DNA of 64,000 nt from the NCBI GenBank assembly GCA_903927005.1, contig CAIYLH010000105.1:1-64000 (forward strand), in the 5' to 3' direction. Positions 26,826-37,445 of the stretch are shown here, one piece after another; position 1 is the stretch's first letter; each line of letters opens with the position of its first letter. The translations under genes were made by a program, and so were the position numbers. The notes beneath the pieces were generated by a model that did no database searches, was not told the DNA's origin, and saw only the letters and a program-made list of their open reading frames with translations. The DNA comes from an uncultured Pseudomonadota bacterium (GTDB lineage Bacteria; Pseudomonadota; Gammaproteobacteria; Steroidobacterales; Steroidobacteraceae).

Positions 26826-28523
26826 GTGTACACGCAGTGTCCAGAGTGCGGCACCGTATTCCGGGTCACGGCGACGGTGCTGCGTGCCGCGCAGGCACAG
26901 GTGCGCTGCGGCGTCTGCGACGCCCACTTCAACGCACTCCACTTTCTCAGCGACGAACTCGCGGGCGATCCCGGCGAGTCGGCCTCGACCGACGCCCCGG
27001 CTACCGAGGCGACACTGCTGTCGACGCCAGCGAGCGCGATAGCGCCGACCGCGGAGCCCGCCGAGCTACCCGCAGCGACACGCAACACCCCCTCGGCGGA
27101 CGAGGCCCGTGCGTTCGAGGCGCTGCAGGCACGGTTGACTGCAGCGGCGCCGGACGCGCCCGAGCAGCAGGACGCCGCCATGGCCATGGCCGAGCGCGAC
27201 GCCCTCGAGCCCGATGAGCCCGTCGAGCCCGTCGAGCTCGACGACTCACTGTTCGATGAACCCGTCACGCAACCGGATCTGACCGCTGCGTCGCTTGAGT
27301 TCAACGCGCCGCCCGCGGATTGGGAACGCATCTTCATTCCACCGGACAGCGCGACGCCCGCCGTCGCCCTGGACCTGAGCCTACTACCGACCGAGGCCGA
27401 TCCCGGTCACGCCGACCAGCAAGTTTTCCTATTGCCAGCCGAACCGGCGCCGGACACGGACGACGAGCCGAACGAGGATGAACTGCACTACGCTCGCCTC
27501 ACGACAGAGGTGGCGAGCGAGGCGGTAGCGGACGAGGCGACCACCGACCCTGAGCTGAACTGGCCGACATCGCCGTCCGATGCAACAGCCGCGCCACCGC
27601 CGGACGCCATGGTGGACGTGGCTGCCGACCTCGACGAAGACGTCGAGGCAGAAATCGACGTGCTGGCAAGTCCCGCGGACGCGGAGCTTGAGTTCGACGT
27701 TGACATCGACCTGAACGCGGCGCTGGCCACCACGCCATCACCGCCGGTGATGGCTGATGGCGATGATCCGCTTGCGCGCACCGATGAATTCCCGCTGCCC
27801 GACTTCGCCATGGTAGCGAACACACTGGACGCCGACGATCAGCCTCTAGTCGCCGATACCGACAGCCGTTCGGATGACCTCGTGGACACCGGCGAGGTCG
27901 CAGCCGACGACGAGCCGGCGCCCATGTCCGAGCACCCCGCGCTGGCAGCAGAGTCTGCGCTGGTCGCGGAGACCTTCGACCAACCGCCATCGCCGCCTGT
28001 GCCTGCGCGCGCGCCGTGGCAGTTGGCGGCCGCTATCCTCCTCGGTCTGGCGCTCGTCGCGCAGTTCGTGCACCACGCGCGCGAATCACTGATCGAAACG
28101 CCGATCATTGGGCCGCCACTGGCGTCGCTATATGCCGCAGTCGGCGCGCCGATCGAGCCACGCTGGAACCTTGGCGACTACGAGGTCCGCCAGTGGGGAT
28201 CCGCCAGTGAGGAAGCGCCAGGCGCGCTGCGATTGCGCGCCAGCATCGTCAACCACGCGTCACGCGGGCAGCCGTACCCACTGCTGCGCGTGCTGCTTGC
28301 GGACCGATTCGGCGGCACCGTCGCACGGCGCGAGTTCCGGCCGGCCGAATACCTGCCAGGTCGCCTCCCGCCGAACGGAGCACTGGCCCCTGGCGCCCGT
28401 GTCGATGCAGACCTGCACCTCGCCGATCCCGGCAAACAGGCGGTTGGATTCGAACTCGACGTCTGCCTGGAACGGCACGGCGTACTCAGCTGCGGCAGCG
28501 ATCCGCGGCCGCCGGGCAACTGA
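26826..28523 (+). CDS. Zinc-ribbon, DUF3426 membrane protein
   Basis: 565 aa from a GTG. An MJ0042-type zinc ribbon opens the protein (CPEC at 5-8, CGVC near 34-37), then about 350 residues of acidic, low-complexity sequence, one transmembrane helix (about 399-415), and a C-terminal DUF3426 beta domain. The order and position between prmA and dusB match the Pseudomonas homologue, but the acidic middle is long. Function unknown; topology suggests a cytoplasmic zinc ribbon linked to a periplasmic domain. The stop overlaps the dusB start (TGATG). Confidence 0.85.
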   Translation: MYTQCPECGTVFRVTATVLRAAQAQVRCGVCDAHFNALHFLSDELAGDPGESASTDAPATEATLLSTPASAIAPTAEPAELPAATRNTPSADEARAFEALQARLTAAAPDAPEQQDAAMAMAERDALEPDEPVEPVELDDSLFDEPVTQPDLTAASLEFNAPPADWERIFIPPDSATPAVALDLSLLPTEADPGHADQQVFLLPAEPAPDTDDEPNEDELHYARLTTEVASEAVADEATTDPELNWPTSPSDATAAPPPDAMVDVAADLDEDVEAEIDVLASPADAELEFDVDIDLNAALATTPSPPVMADGDDPLARTDEFPLPDFAMVANTLDADDQPLVADTDSRSDDLVDTGEVAADDEPAPMSEHPALAAESALVAETFDQPPSPPVPARAPWQLAAAILLGLALVAQFVHHARESLIETPIIGPPLASLYAAVGAPIEPRWNLGDYEVRQWGSASEEAPGALRLRASIVNHASRGQPYPLLRVLLADRFGGTVARREFRPAEYLPGRLPPNGALAPGARVDADLHLADPGKQAVGFELDVCLERHGVLSCGSDPRPPGN

Positions 28524-29623
28524 TGCGCATCGGGCCCTACGCGCTGGCAGCGCCGCTCGCGCTGGCTCCGATGGCAGGCGTCACGGACCGGCCGTTCCGC
28601 CTGCTCTGCAGGCAGCTCGGCGCGGGTCTTGCGGCCTCAGAAATGGTGACCTCCGACGTGCGCCTGTGGCACACGCAGAAGTCGCGCCTACGGATGGATC
28701 ACAGCGGCGAACCGGAACCGCGCGTCGTACAGATCGCAGGCGGCGAGCCGCAGATGATGGCCGAAGCCGCGCGCCGCAACCGAGACCTCGGCGCCCAGAT
28801 CATCGACATCAACATGGGTTGCCCGGCGAAGAAAGTCTGTAATCGGGCCGCCGGCTCGGCGCTGCTACGCGACGAGCCGCTGGTCGGCGCGATCCTTGCA
28901 GCGATCGTTCGTGCCGTCGACATCCCCGTCACCCTGAAAATGCGTACCGGCTGGGACCCTACGAACCGCAACGGGCCGGCCGTGGCCCGCATGGCCGAGG
29001 ATGCCGGCATTGCCGCGCTGGCAGTCCACGGCCGCACGCGGGCGGACCGTTTTGAGGGCCAGGCAGAATACGCAACGATTAGGGCGATCAAGCAGGCGGT
29101 ATCCATCCCGGTTTTTGCTAATGGAGACATCGACTCCGGCGCGAAAGCGCGAGCAGTACTCGAAGAAACCGGCGCAGATGGCGTAATGATCGGCCGTGCC
29201 GCCCAAGGACAACCTTGGATTTTCCGCGAAATCAGGCATTTTCTTAGCACCGGGGGACACTTCCCGCCGCCGGATGCCGCGGAGGTCCGTGATATCATGA
29301 TCCGGCACTTGGAGCAGCTGTACGCCTTCTACGGCGAGCATGCAGGCGTTCGAGTGGCACGCAAGCACCTCGGCTGGTATCGCGACCACGCGATAGCATC
29401 CCGCCGGCAGGACACGCCTGCCGACGCCTGCGCGGGCGCCGAAGAAGTGCTGTTCGCCGCGCTACGCGTTGCCACCACGGTCGACTCGCAGCAGCATCTG
29501 GTGAAGGAATGGTTCGACACGATCGGCACGGATCAGCCGCTCGTACGGGAGCAACAAGAGCCGGAGTTGCCGCCGCGTACGCCAGCAGGCGAACGCGCAC
29601 GGCCGCAGACCGAGGTGGCGTGA
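28523..29623 (+). CDS. dusB: tRNA-dihydrouridine synthase B
   Basis: 366 aa, about 45 longer than E. coli DusB because of a polar C-terminal tail. FMN enzyme that reduces uridine to dihydrouridine in the tRNA D-loop. LAPMAGVTDRPFR (about 14-26), NMGCPAKKVCNRAAGSALL with the catalytic Cys, and HGRTR are seen. Upstream of fis as in enterics, where both are co-transcribed; the fis gap here is 43 bp. Confidence 0.95.
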   Translation: MRIGPYALAAPLALAPMAGVTDRPFRLLCRQLGAGLAASEMVTSDVRLWHTQKSRLRMDHSGEPEPRVVQIAGGEPQMMAEAARRNRDLGAQIIDINMGCPAKKVCNRAAGSALLRDEPLVGAILAAIVRAVDIPVTLKMRTGWDPTNRNGPAVARMAEDAGIAALAVHGRTRADRFEGQAEYATIRAIKQAVSIPVFANGDIDSGAKARAVLEETGADGVMIGRAAQGQPWIFREIRHFLSTGGHFPPPDAAEVRDIMIRHLEQLYAFYGEHAGVRVARKHLGWYRDHAIASRRQDTPADACAGAEEVLFAALRVATTVDSQQHLVKEWFDTIGTDQPLVREQQEPELPPRTPAGERARPQTEVA

Positions 29624-29666
29624 CCGCGACCTACGGCCTCAACCGGCGGGGCGATGGGGATTTGAG

Positions 29667-29975
29667 ATGGTGAACGGCAAGAAGACGGCGCGGCCGCGTC
29701 GCAAGATCGTAGCGCAAGCGGCGCCCAGCAGTCGCGCCGTGGCTGAGATGCCGCTGCGCGAGCACGCGGAAGCGGCACTGAGCGCCTACTTCCAGCGACT
29801 GAACGGCCACCGCCCATCAGGTCTTTACCAACTCGTGCTGCGCGAAGTGGAGGAGCCCCTGTTCCGCGCCGTCATGCGCCACACCGATGGCAACCAGCTG
29901 CGCGCAGCCGAGATTCTCGGCATCAATCGCGGCACGTTGCGTCGCAAGCTCGAGGATTACGGCCTTGTCGAATAG
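29667..29975 (+). CDS. fis: Nucleoid protein Fis
   Basis: 102 aa. Homodimeric DNA-bending protein that activates rRNA promoters and shapes the nucleoid. The C-terminal helix-turn-helix is near-canonical: [26 protein letters not shown] (about 75-100). The N-terminal 25 residues are basic and unlike enteric Fis. The end overlaps the purH start by 11 nt. Confidence 0.95.
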   Translation: MVNGKKTARPRRKIVAQAAPSSRAVAEMPLREHAEAALSAYFQRLNGHRPSGLYQLVLREVEEPLFRAVMRHTDGNQLRAAEILGINRGTLRRKLEDYGLVE

Positions 29976-31542
29976 CACCTCCCCGTGCACGCCAATCCGG
30001 CGCGCACTGCTGAGCGTCTCGGACAAGGCGGGTGTGCTCGACCTCGCCCGCCTGCTCGCAGCGCACGGCGTTGAACTGCTTTCGACCGGTGGCACTGCGA
30101 AGCTGCTCGCCAGTGCCGGTCTTGCAGTCACCGAGGTGTCTGCTTACACCGGTTTCCCGGAGATCATGGACGGCCGCGTCAAGACGCTGCACCCACGCGT
30201 GCACGGTGGCCTGCTCGGCCGGCGCGGAACCGATGAGGCGGTGATGCAGGCGCATGGCATAGCGCCTATCGACCTATTGGTGGTCAACCTCTATCCATTC
30301 GCGGCGACGATCGCGCGCCCGAACTGCAGCTATGACGACGGCGTCGAGAACATCGACATCGGCGGGCCGGCAATGCTGCGCGCCGCCGCGAAGAATCATG
30401 CACATGTTGCCGTGGTGGTCGACCCTGCCGACTACGCCGAGCTCAGCGCTGCGATCGACGCAGGCGGCACAGAGTTCGCCTTCCGACAACGGCTCGCGGC
30501 ACGCGCCTACGCACATACGGCGCGCTACGACACCATGGTCGCCGACTGGATGGCGCGGCAGTGCCAACCAGGCGCGGCGACCTATCCCGAAGCGCTTGAA
30601 CTGCGCTACACGAAGAAGATCGACCTTCGCTACGGCGAGAACCCGCACCAGAGCGGTGCGTTTTACGCTGACGCAACGGCTGGCGGCGCGAGCGTCGCCA
30701 GCGCGCAGCAACTGCAGGGCAAGGAGTTGTCCTACAACAACATCGCCGATGCCGACACAGCACTTGAGTGCGTGCGGCAGTTCGACGTGCCCGCCTGCGT
30801 GATCGTCAAGCACGCGAACCCCTGCGGCGTAGCGCTCGCCGACAGCATCGAAGTGGCCTACCGTCAGGCCTATCGCACCGACCCGACCTCCGCGTTCGGC
30901 GGCATCATCGCCTTCAACCGCACGCTGGACGCATCAACCGCGCGCGCGATACTCGAGCAGCAGTTCGTCGAGGTCATCATCGCGCCGGATGCGAGTGCCG
31001 ACGCGCTGGCGATCACCGCGGCCAAGGCCAACGTACGCGTGATGGTGACCGGCCCGCTCGGCGGGCCGAGCGCGGCGGCCGCGGAGTACAAGAGCGTGAC
31101 CGGCGGACTGCTCGTACAGACACGCGACACCGGCGCCATCAAGGCCGCCGACCTGAAGGTCGTCACGCGACGAGCGCCAGACGCCCGCGAACTGGCGGAC
31201 CTCATGTTCGCCTGGCGTGTGTGCAAGTACGTCAAGTCGAACGCCATCATCTACGCACGCGATCACCTGACGCTCGGCATCGGTGCCGGCCAGATGAGCC
31301 GCGTCGTCTCCAGCCGCATTGCGGCGATGAAGGCGGCGGACGCTGGCTTCGCGGTCAATGGCGCGGCGATGGCCTCCGACGCGTTCTTCCCGTTCCGTGA
31401 CGGCATCGACGTCGCCGCGGAGTACGGCATCAAGGCAGTTATCCAGCCCGGCGGGTCGATGCGCGACGACGAGGTCATCGCGGCGGCAGACGAACACGGC
31501 ATGACGATGGTCTACACCGGCATGCGCCATTTCCGGCACTGA
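29965..31542 (+). CDS. purH: Bifunctional AICAR transformylase / IMP cyclohydrolase
   Basis: 525 aa from a TTG inside the fis end, with GAGG 9-10 nt upstream; this matches E. coli PurH (529 aa), whereas the longer open frame would run deep into fis. Last two steps of IMP synthesis. The N-terminal MGS-like cyclohydrolase has STGGTAKLL and HPRVHGGLL; the C-terminal formyltransferase has the catalytic KHANPCG block and [12 protein letters not shown]. Followed 14 bp later by purD. Confidence 0.95.
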   Translation: MSNSTSPCTPIRRALLSVSDKAGVLDLARLLAAHGVELLSTGGTAKLLASAGLAVTEVSAYTGFPEIMDGRVKTLHPRVHGGLLGRRGTDEAVMQAHGIAPIDLLVVNLYPFAATIARPNCSYDDGVENIDIGGPAMLRAAAKNHAHVAVVVDPADYAELSAAIDAGGTEFAFRQRLAARAYAHTARYDTMVADWMARQCQPGAATYPEALELRYTKKIDLRYGENPHQSGAFYADATAGGASVASAQQLQGKELSYNNIADADTALECVRQFDVPACVIVKHANPCGVALADSIEVAYRQAYRTDPTSAFGGIIAFNRTLDASTARAILEQQFVEVIIAPDASADALAITAAKANVRVMVTGPLGGPSAAAAEYKSVTGGLLVQTRDTGAIKAADLKVVTRRAPDARELADLMFAWRVCKYVKSNAIIYARDHLTLGIGAGQMSRVVSSRIAAMKAADAGFAVNGAAMASDAFFPFRDGIDVAAEYGIKAVIQPGGSMRDDEVIAAADEHGMTMVYTGMRHFRH

Positions 31543-31556
31543 CAGGGGCGGTAGCG

Positions 31557-32846
<1,290 letters not shown>

Positions 32847-32850
32847 TCCC

Positions 32851-33129
32851 ATGAGCCAAATCACTATCCGCCGCAGCCACGCGCTCTCGCCCATTGCGGC
32901 GCGCGAGCGCATCAGCCACGTTGCCGACCGCCTTACCGAGCGCTTCGGCGCGACCTGCCGGTGGCAGGGGGACGTCCTGCACATCGAGCACGCCAGCGTG
33001 CGCGGACAGCTCGCACTGGAGGCGGAGATGATCACGGTTGAGGCAAAGCTGGGACTGGCGCTGGCCTTTTTCAGCGGCAAGATAGAAGCCGAGATCGCGC
33101 GCATCCTAGACCGCGAGCTTGGCGCATGA
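32851..33129 (+). CDS. Polyhydroxyalkanoic acid system family protein
   Basis: 92 aa. Resembles PHA_gran_rgn (PF09650), small proteins first noted near polyhydroxyalkanoate genes: IRRSHALSPIAARERISHVADRL and the C-terminal FFSGKIEAEIARILDREL. No PHA synthase or phasin is in the window, so a PHA role is not supported by context. Downstream of purD by 4 bp and overlapping the acetyltransferase gene by ATGA. Confidence 0.8.
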   Translation: MSQITIRRSHALSPIAARERISHVADRLTERFGATCRWQGDVLHIEHASVRGQLALEAEMITVEAKLGLALAFFSGKIEAEIARILDRELGA

Positions 33130-33653
33130 GCGCCGCCAAGATCTCGTTCCGGCGCGGCGTCGCCGCTGATGCGGCGACGCTCAGCGCGTTCGCGGCGCGC
33201 GTGTTCCGCGACTGGTACCTGCCGGACAACGCGGCGGAGGACATAGCGCTGCATCTCGCCGCCACCTTCACACCGAGCCTGCAGGCGGCGGAGCTGACGG
33301 AGCCCAGGCTCACCTACCTGCTGGCACAGGCCGACGGTCAGTTGGCCGGTTACGCGCTGCTGCGCCGGGACTGCCCGCACCCGCTGGTTGTCGGCCAAAA
33401 CCCCTGGGCCATGGAACGTTTCTACCTCGACCGGCAATGGCACGGCAGCGGCGTTGCACTGGACATGATGGCCGCGGCGGCCGCCATGGCCCGCGCCAAC
33501 GGCGCGGGAACGCTGTGGCTGACCGCCTGGGAGAAGAACCCGCGCGCACAGGCGTTCTACGCCAAGGCGGGCTTTGAGGACGTCGGCACGGACACTTTCC
33601 TGCTCGGCCGCTCACTTCAGGTCGACCGACTGCTGGTGCGCGCACTAGACTAG
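33126..33653 (+). CDS. GNAT-family N-acetyltransferase
   Basis: 175 aa. Acetyl-CoA-dependent acetyltransferase fold: ERFYLDRQWHGSGVALDMM contains the Q-x-x-G-x-G/A pyrophosphate loop (about 106-110), and LTAWEKNPRAQAFYAKAGFEDVG is the C-terminal motif B. Acceptor (small molecule, or Rim-type protein) is not known. Start ATG overlaps the previous stop, which suggests co-translation with the PHA-family protein. Confidence 0.88.
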   Translation: MSAAKISFRRGVAADAATLSAFAARVFRDWYLPDNAAEDIALHLAATFTPSLQAAELTEPRLTYLLAQADGQLAGYALLRRDCPHPLVVGQNPWAMERFYLDRQWHGSGVALDMMAAAAAMARANGAGTLWLTAWEKNPRAQAFYAKAGFEDVGTDTFLLGRSLQVDRLLVRALD

Positions 33654-33710
33654 CGCTCCCCGCCAAAGGATTGGACGGGGTCGATGCCCCGTTTTCACCC
33701 CGAGGCCCCC

Positions 33711-34526
33711 ATGCGCAAACTGCTTCCCACGCTCGCCGCCCTGATTCTGGGTGCTCTGGCACTCGTACCGGCCATCGCCGCGCCGCCACTCGACAAGGAT
33801 CTGGTCGCCGCGATCGCAAACCCCGCCCGCACGGCGTCGTTCGCCAGCCGCGATGCCGCCCGCCATCCAGCTGAAGAGCTGACGTTCTTTGGTCTGCAGC
33901 CGACGATGTCGGTCGTGGAGATCTGGCCGGGCGGCGGCTACTGGACCGAAATCCTCGGCCCGTACCTGAAGGCGCGCGGTCACTACACCGTTGCGCTGAG
34001 CGTGCCGGGCGACGCCGAAGAGGATGCCATCACGGCCAAGTGGCACGAACGGATCGCAGCGCAGGCGGGACGACTTGGCACAGTGCACGAAACCTTCGCA
34101 GGCCCAGGCCACTTCGACCTCGCGCCGCCCGCCTCCGCCGACCTCGTGCTGACCTTCCGCAACCTGCATAACTGGATGGACGGCGGTTACGCCGAGCAGA
34201 TGCTCAAAGCCGCGTTCCGTGCCCTCAAGCCGGGCGGCGTGCTTGGGATCGAGGCCCACCGCGGCCGTACCGACCAGCCGCAGGACCCGAAGGCGCAAAG
34301 CGGCTACGTGCGCGAGGACTACGCGATCGCGCTGGCGAAGAAAGCGGGCTTCGAACTGGTCGACAGGAGCGAGATCAACGCCAACCCGAAGGACACCAAG
34401 GACTGGCCGGACGGCGTCTGGACGCTGCCGCCGACACTGGCGCAGCAGGACAAGGATCGTGCGCGCTATCTTGCGATCGGCGAGGCGGATAACTTCGTGT
34501 TGAAGTTCCGCAAGCCCAAGCACTAG
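33711..34526 (+). CDS. Exported SAM-methyltransferase-like protein (COG4798 type)
   Basis: 271 aa. A signal peptide (about 1-20) leads directly into a class I methyltransferase fold: VEIWPGGGYWTEILGPYL takes the place of motif I, with FRNLHNWMDGG and FRALKPGGVLGIEAHRG further on. This is the predicted methyltransferase family that carries an export signal; because SAM is not known to be available in the periplasm, catalytic function is open. ATG has GAGG 6 nt upstream; a start 27 nt earlier would precede the signal peptide. Convergent with the sensor kinase. Confidence 0.85.
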   Translation: MRKLLPTLAALILGALALVPAIAAPPLDKDLVAAIANPARTASFASRDAARHPAEELTFFGLQPTMSVVEIWPGGGYWTEILGPYLKARGHYTVALSVPGDAEEDAITAKWHERIAAQAGRLGTVHETFAGPGHFDLAPPASADLVLTFRNLHNWMDGGYAEQMLKAAFRALKPGGVLGIEAHRGRTDQPQDPKAQSGYVREDYAIALAKKAGFELVDRSEINANPKDTKDWPDGVWTLPPTLAQQDKDRARYLAIGEADNFVLKFRKPKH

Positions 34527-34540
34527 AGACCGCACGAGCT

Positions 34541-34565
34541 CGTGCCGCGGGTTGCCCGCGGCACG
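34541..34565. terminator. Hairpin between convergent methyltransferase and sensor kinase genes
   Basis: A perfect 11-bp GC-rich stem (34541-34551 with 34555-34565) and TTG loop. It lies 14 bp after one stop and 9 bp from the other. No T-tract follows on either side, so it is called from position and stem strength. Confidence 0.55.
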
Positions 34566-34573
34566 CTAGCGCA

Positions 34574-35941
34574 CTAGCCGGCCGAGCTGCTCGCGTTCAC
34601 AGGCAGCTCGAGCAGCACCCGCAAGCCGCCACCGACGGCATTTTCGGCCCAGGCGCGCCCGCCATGCGCAGCCAGGACCCGTGCAGTGATCGCAAGGCCG
34701 ATGCCATCACCGCCGCTGTCCCGGGCACGCGACTCCGCCACCCGATGGAACGGCTCGAAGATGCGGCCGAGCTCCGCGGCCGGCACGCCGGGACCGTGAT
34801 CGCGCACCTCGATGCATACGCCAGTGGCCTGCGCTTGCAGCCGCACTTCAACGTCACTGCCCTTAGCGGTGTAGCGCAACGCGTTGCGGACGACGTTCTC
34901 CAGCGCGCTCGCCAGCCACGCGGCGTTGCCGCGCACGACGAGCGGCGCCGCCGGCGGCAGCCACTGGATCCCTATCTGCGATGCCTGCGCTTCGAAGGTG
35001 GCATCGCGCGCGATGTCGTCTAGCAGCTCGACGAGGTCGACGTCCTCTGCCAGCGCCTCGGCGGAGGTGGCATCGAGCCGCGTCAGGTGCAGCATCTGAC
35101 CGATCAATCGGTCGAGCCGCTCCACTTCCGTCTCAAGCCGATCCAGCTCACGCGCCGGCTCGCCGCCGGGCTGGCGTGCGAGTCCGAGCGCGACGCGCAT
35201 GCGCGCCAGCGGGGAGCGAAGTTCGTGCGAGACATCGCGCAGCAGTTGCTCACGACCTAGCAGCAGCGCGCGCAGGCGACCAGCCATGGCATCGAAGTCG
35301 CGTGCAAGCGTGCCGAACTCGTCCCGGCGCGCGCTCACCTTGGCAGCGACGCGCGCCGTCAGATCGCCCCCCGCAAGCACGCGCGTCGCGGCGCCCAGGG
35401 CGCGCACAGGCCGGGTGATCGAACGGGTCAGCCACCAGCTGGCGACGCCAGTGACAGCCAGCGCCAGCAGCAACACCGCAAAGCGCGCCTCCATCAGTAC
35501 GCCAAGCGATCCGGGCACGTGCCGTCGCGGCTGGATCAGTACGCCGTAGTGATGGCCATCCGCCGCCACCAGCTGCGGCAACGGCCGCGCCGGTACGATG
35601 CCAACCCCGGGGAACACCCCGAGCCCGCCATCGGGCGACTGCAGCAGACGCTCGACGCCATGCGGCAACGGCCGGTCAAGCAGCTCGCGGCCGGCGTCGT
35701 TGACGATCAGCACGCGCAAGTCCGGCACGGTCGCGAGGCCGAGCTGCAGCCAGTCGCGCAACGCCGGTTCGCCACCACGGGCGAGCGCCCCTGCAGCGCC
35801 GCGCATAAGTTCGGTCGAGAAGCGCGGCACCTCATCGGCGCGCTCTTCCAGCACGAGCCAGGTAAGCCCAATGCTGCCGGCGACGACGACGATCATCACC
35901 GCCCAGAACGACAGAAAGATCCTGCCGTACAGACTCCTCAC
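34574..35941 (-). CDS. Sensor histidine kinase, CpxA-like
   Basis: 455 aa from a GTG. Inner-membrane sensor: transmembrane helix (about 8-29), periplasmic domain (about 30-150), second helix (about 152-170), HAMP, dimerisation domain with DVSHELRSPLARMRVALG (phospho-His near 241) and ATPase domain with ENVVRNALRYTAKG, DHGPGVP and GDGIGLAI. The H-box and a divergent CpxP/Spy-like gene support a Cpx-type envelope stress role. The start overlaps the regulator stop (GTGA), so the two are translated together. Confidence 0.88.
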   Translation of the reverse strand: MRSLYGRIFLSFWAVMIVVVAGSIGLTWLVLEERADEVPRFSTELMRGAAGALARGGEPALRDWLQLGLATVPDLRVLIVNDAGRELLDRPLPHGVERLLQSPDGGLGVFPGVGIVPARPLPQLVAADGHHYGVLIQPRRHVPGSLGVLMEARFAVLLLALAVTGVASWWLTRSITRPVRALGAATRVLAGGDLTARVAAKVSARRDEFGTLARDFDAMAGRLRALLLGREQLLRDVSHELRSPLARMRVALGLARQPGGEPARELDRLETEVERLDRLIGQMLHLTRLDATSAEALAEDVDLVELLDDIARDATFEAQASQIGIQWLPPAAPLVVRGNAAWLASALENVVRNALRYTAKGSDVEVRLQAQATGVCIEVRDHGPGVPAAELGRIFEPFHRVAESRARDSGGDGIGLAITARVLAAHGGRAWAENAVGGGLRVLLELPVNASSSAG

Positions 35942-36663
35942 GGTGCGGCCTCATTGGGCGGCGTGAGCAGGTAACCGGCGCCGCGGATACCACGAATCTC
36001 CAGCTCCGCTGAGGGGCCCAAGCCCAGCTTGCGGCGCAGGTTGCTGGCGTGCGTGTCGATGCTGCGGTCGTAGAGTTCGAGTCGGCGCCCGAGCGCCTGC
36101 TCGGTGAGATGCTCACGGCTAACGATCCGACCGGCCGCACGGATCAGCACTTCCAGCACACGAAACTCCGCGCCAGTCAGTTCGACGGCCGCGCCGCGAT
36201 AGGTCGCGCGGTGACGGGCAGGGTCGAGCCTGAGTGTGCCCAGCACGAGCGGCTCGTGCGGCAAGCTGCGCTCACTGATGCGACGCAGCACCGCGCGCAT
36301 GCGGGCAACCAACTCACGCGGGTTGAAGGGCTTGGGCAGGTAATCGTCTGCGCCAAGCTCGAGACCAACGATGCGATCCACGTCGTCACCGCGCGCGGTC
36401 AGCATCAGCACCGGCGGTGGCGCCTCGCGCTTACGCAGCACGCGCAGCACATCCAAGCCACTGCAGCCGGGGAGCATCACGTCGAGGATCACCAGGTCGG
36501 GCGCCGCTTCGCCCGGCGCGCCGAGCCGCGCGAGGGCCGCGTCACCGTCATGGGCAACCTCGACCTCGAAGGACTCCCGCGTCAGGTACTCCGACAGCAT
36601 CGAGGTCAGCTCTCGATCGTCGTCGACCAACAGGACCCGCGGCAGTACAGCGTGGGTGGACAT
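35938..36663 (-). CDS. OmpR-family response regulator, CpxR-like
   Basis: 241 aa. Receiver domain with LLVDDD at 11-16, phospho-acceptor Asp near 57 (LVILDVMLPG) and Lys near 107 (YLPKPF), then a winged-helix DNA-binding domain (about 135-235) ending GAGYLL. The ATG lies at the divergent intergenic region; the open frame extends far upstream but into non-conserved sequence. Partner of the downstream kinase. A CTTTGC direct repeat with 11-bp period in the intergenic region is its probable target. Confidence 0.92.
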   Translation of the reverse strand: MSTHAVLPRVLLVDDDRELTSMLSEYLTRESFEVEVAHDGDAALARLGAPGEAAPDLVILDVMLPGCSGLDVLRVLRKREAPPPVLMLTARGDDVDRIVGLELGADDYLPKPFNPRELVARMRAVLRRISERSLPHEPLVLGTLRLDPARHRATYRGAAVELTGAEFRVLEVLIRAAGRIVSREHLTEQALGRRLELYDRSIDTHASNLRRKLGLGPSAELEIRGIRGAGYLLTPPNEAAP

Positions 36664-36722
36664 GACCCAATGGTGCAGCCCGGCCCCTGCCCTGTCACGT
36701 CGCGAGGCGCCACTTAACGAAA

Positions 36723-36753
36723 CTTTGCCCAGTCTTTGCAGTCTAGCTAGATA
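36723..36753 (+). promoter_or_regulatory. Direct-repeat operator and promoter before the CpxP/Spy-like gene
   Basis: CTTTGC occurs at 36723-36728 and 36734-36739, one helical turn apart, as expected for an OmpR-family dimer; the complement GCAAA-N6-GCAAA resembles the CpxR box GTAAA-N5-GTAAA. TTTGCC (36724-36729) and TAGATA (36748-36753), 18 nt apart, form a plausible promoter toward the chaperone gene, with the repeat over its -35 box. Confidence 0.5.
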
Positions 36754-36821
36754 CGCGGGCGCGACATCAGTCCACGCTTGAACCCACACCACCCCGACGG
36801 GGCAATTCGAGGAAACCGCCA

Positions 36822-37415
36822 ATGGCACGTAAAGACACTCTCGCGAACTGGGCCGGCATTGGCGCGGCGCTGCTCCTGACAGCCATCGCGACCGGATTTG
36901 CGGTCGCGGCCGACCGCGACCCTCCCCCGCCGCCGCCGCCGCCGGGCCACTTCCAGGGCGGCGGCCCAGGTCCCGGCGCGATGATGCCCGGCATGTGGCC
37001 GCCCATGATGACGCCGCACATAGCGGAGCAACTGGGCCTGAGCGCCGAGCAGAAGACGGCAATCCACAAGGCACTGGATGACGCGCGACCGGGATTGGAG
37101 GCGCTGCACACGCAGATGCGTACCGACCTCGACGTACTGGCTCGCACGCGACCGGACGACGCGGCGTATCAGGCGGCGGTGGCCAGCGCGAGTCAGTCGG
37201 CAAGCCAAAATGCCGCGCAGTTCGTCCTGCAGAGCAGCCAGCTTCGTTCACAGGTCTACGGCGTGCTCACGGCCCCCCAACGCGACCAGTTGGTCAAGCT
37301 GGAGGCAGAACATCGCGCCGCGCGCGCAGACGGCACCGAGCCGAAGATGCACCGCGGTCAGTGGGCTCACGGCCAGCGCAGCGCGCCTCCGCCGCCACCC
37401 ACCACGCCGCGCTGA
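36822..37415 (+). CDS. CpxP/Spy-like periplasmic chaperone-type protein
   Basis: 197 aa. Signal peptide (about 1-29) then a Pro-rich linker, a Met/Pro patch, and helical segments with the LTxxQ-type motifs of CpxP/Spy: LGLSAEQKTAIHKALDDA (about 69-86) and VLTAPQRDQLVKLEAEH (about 147-163). Such proteins are periplasmic chaperones or restrain the CpxA sensor. Divergent position next to the two-component pair matches E. coli cpxP. GAGGAAA lies 8 nt before ATG. The C-terminus is again Pro-rich. Confidence 0.8.
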   Translation: MARKDTLANWAGIGAALLLTAIATGFAVAADRDPPPPPPPPGHFQGGGPGPGAMMPGMWPPMMTPHIAEQLGLSAEQKTAIHKALDDARPGLEALHTQMRTDLDVLARTRPDDAAYQAAVASASQSASQNAAQFVLQSSQLRSQVYGVLTAPQRDQLVKLEAEHRAARADGTEPKMHRGQWAHGQRSAPPPPPTTPR

Positions 37416-37445
37416 TGCGGCATGCGCGAACGTCGCGTTCGGCGC

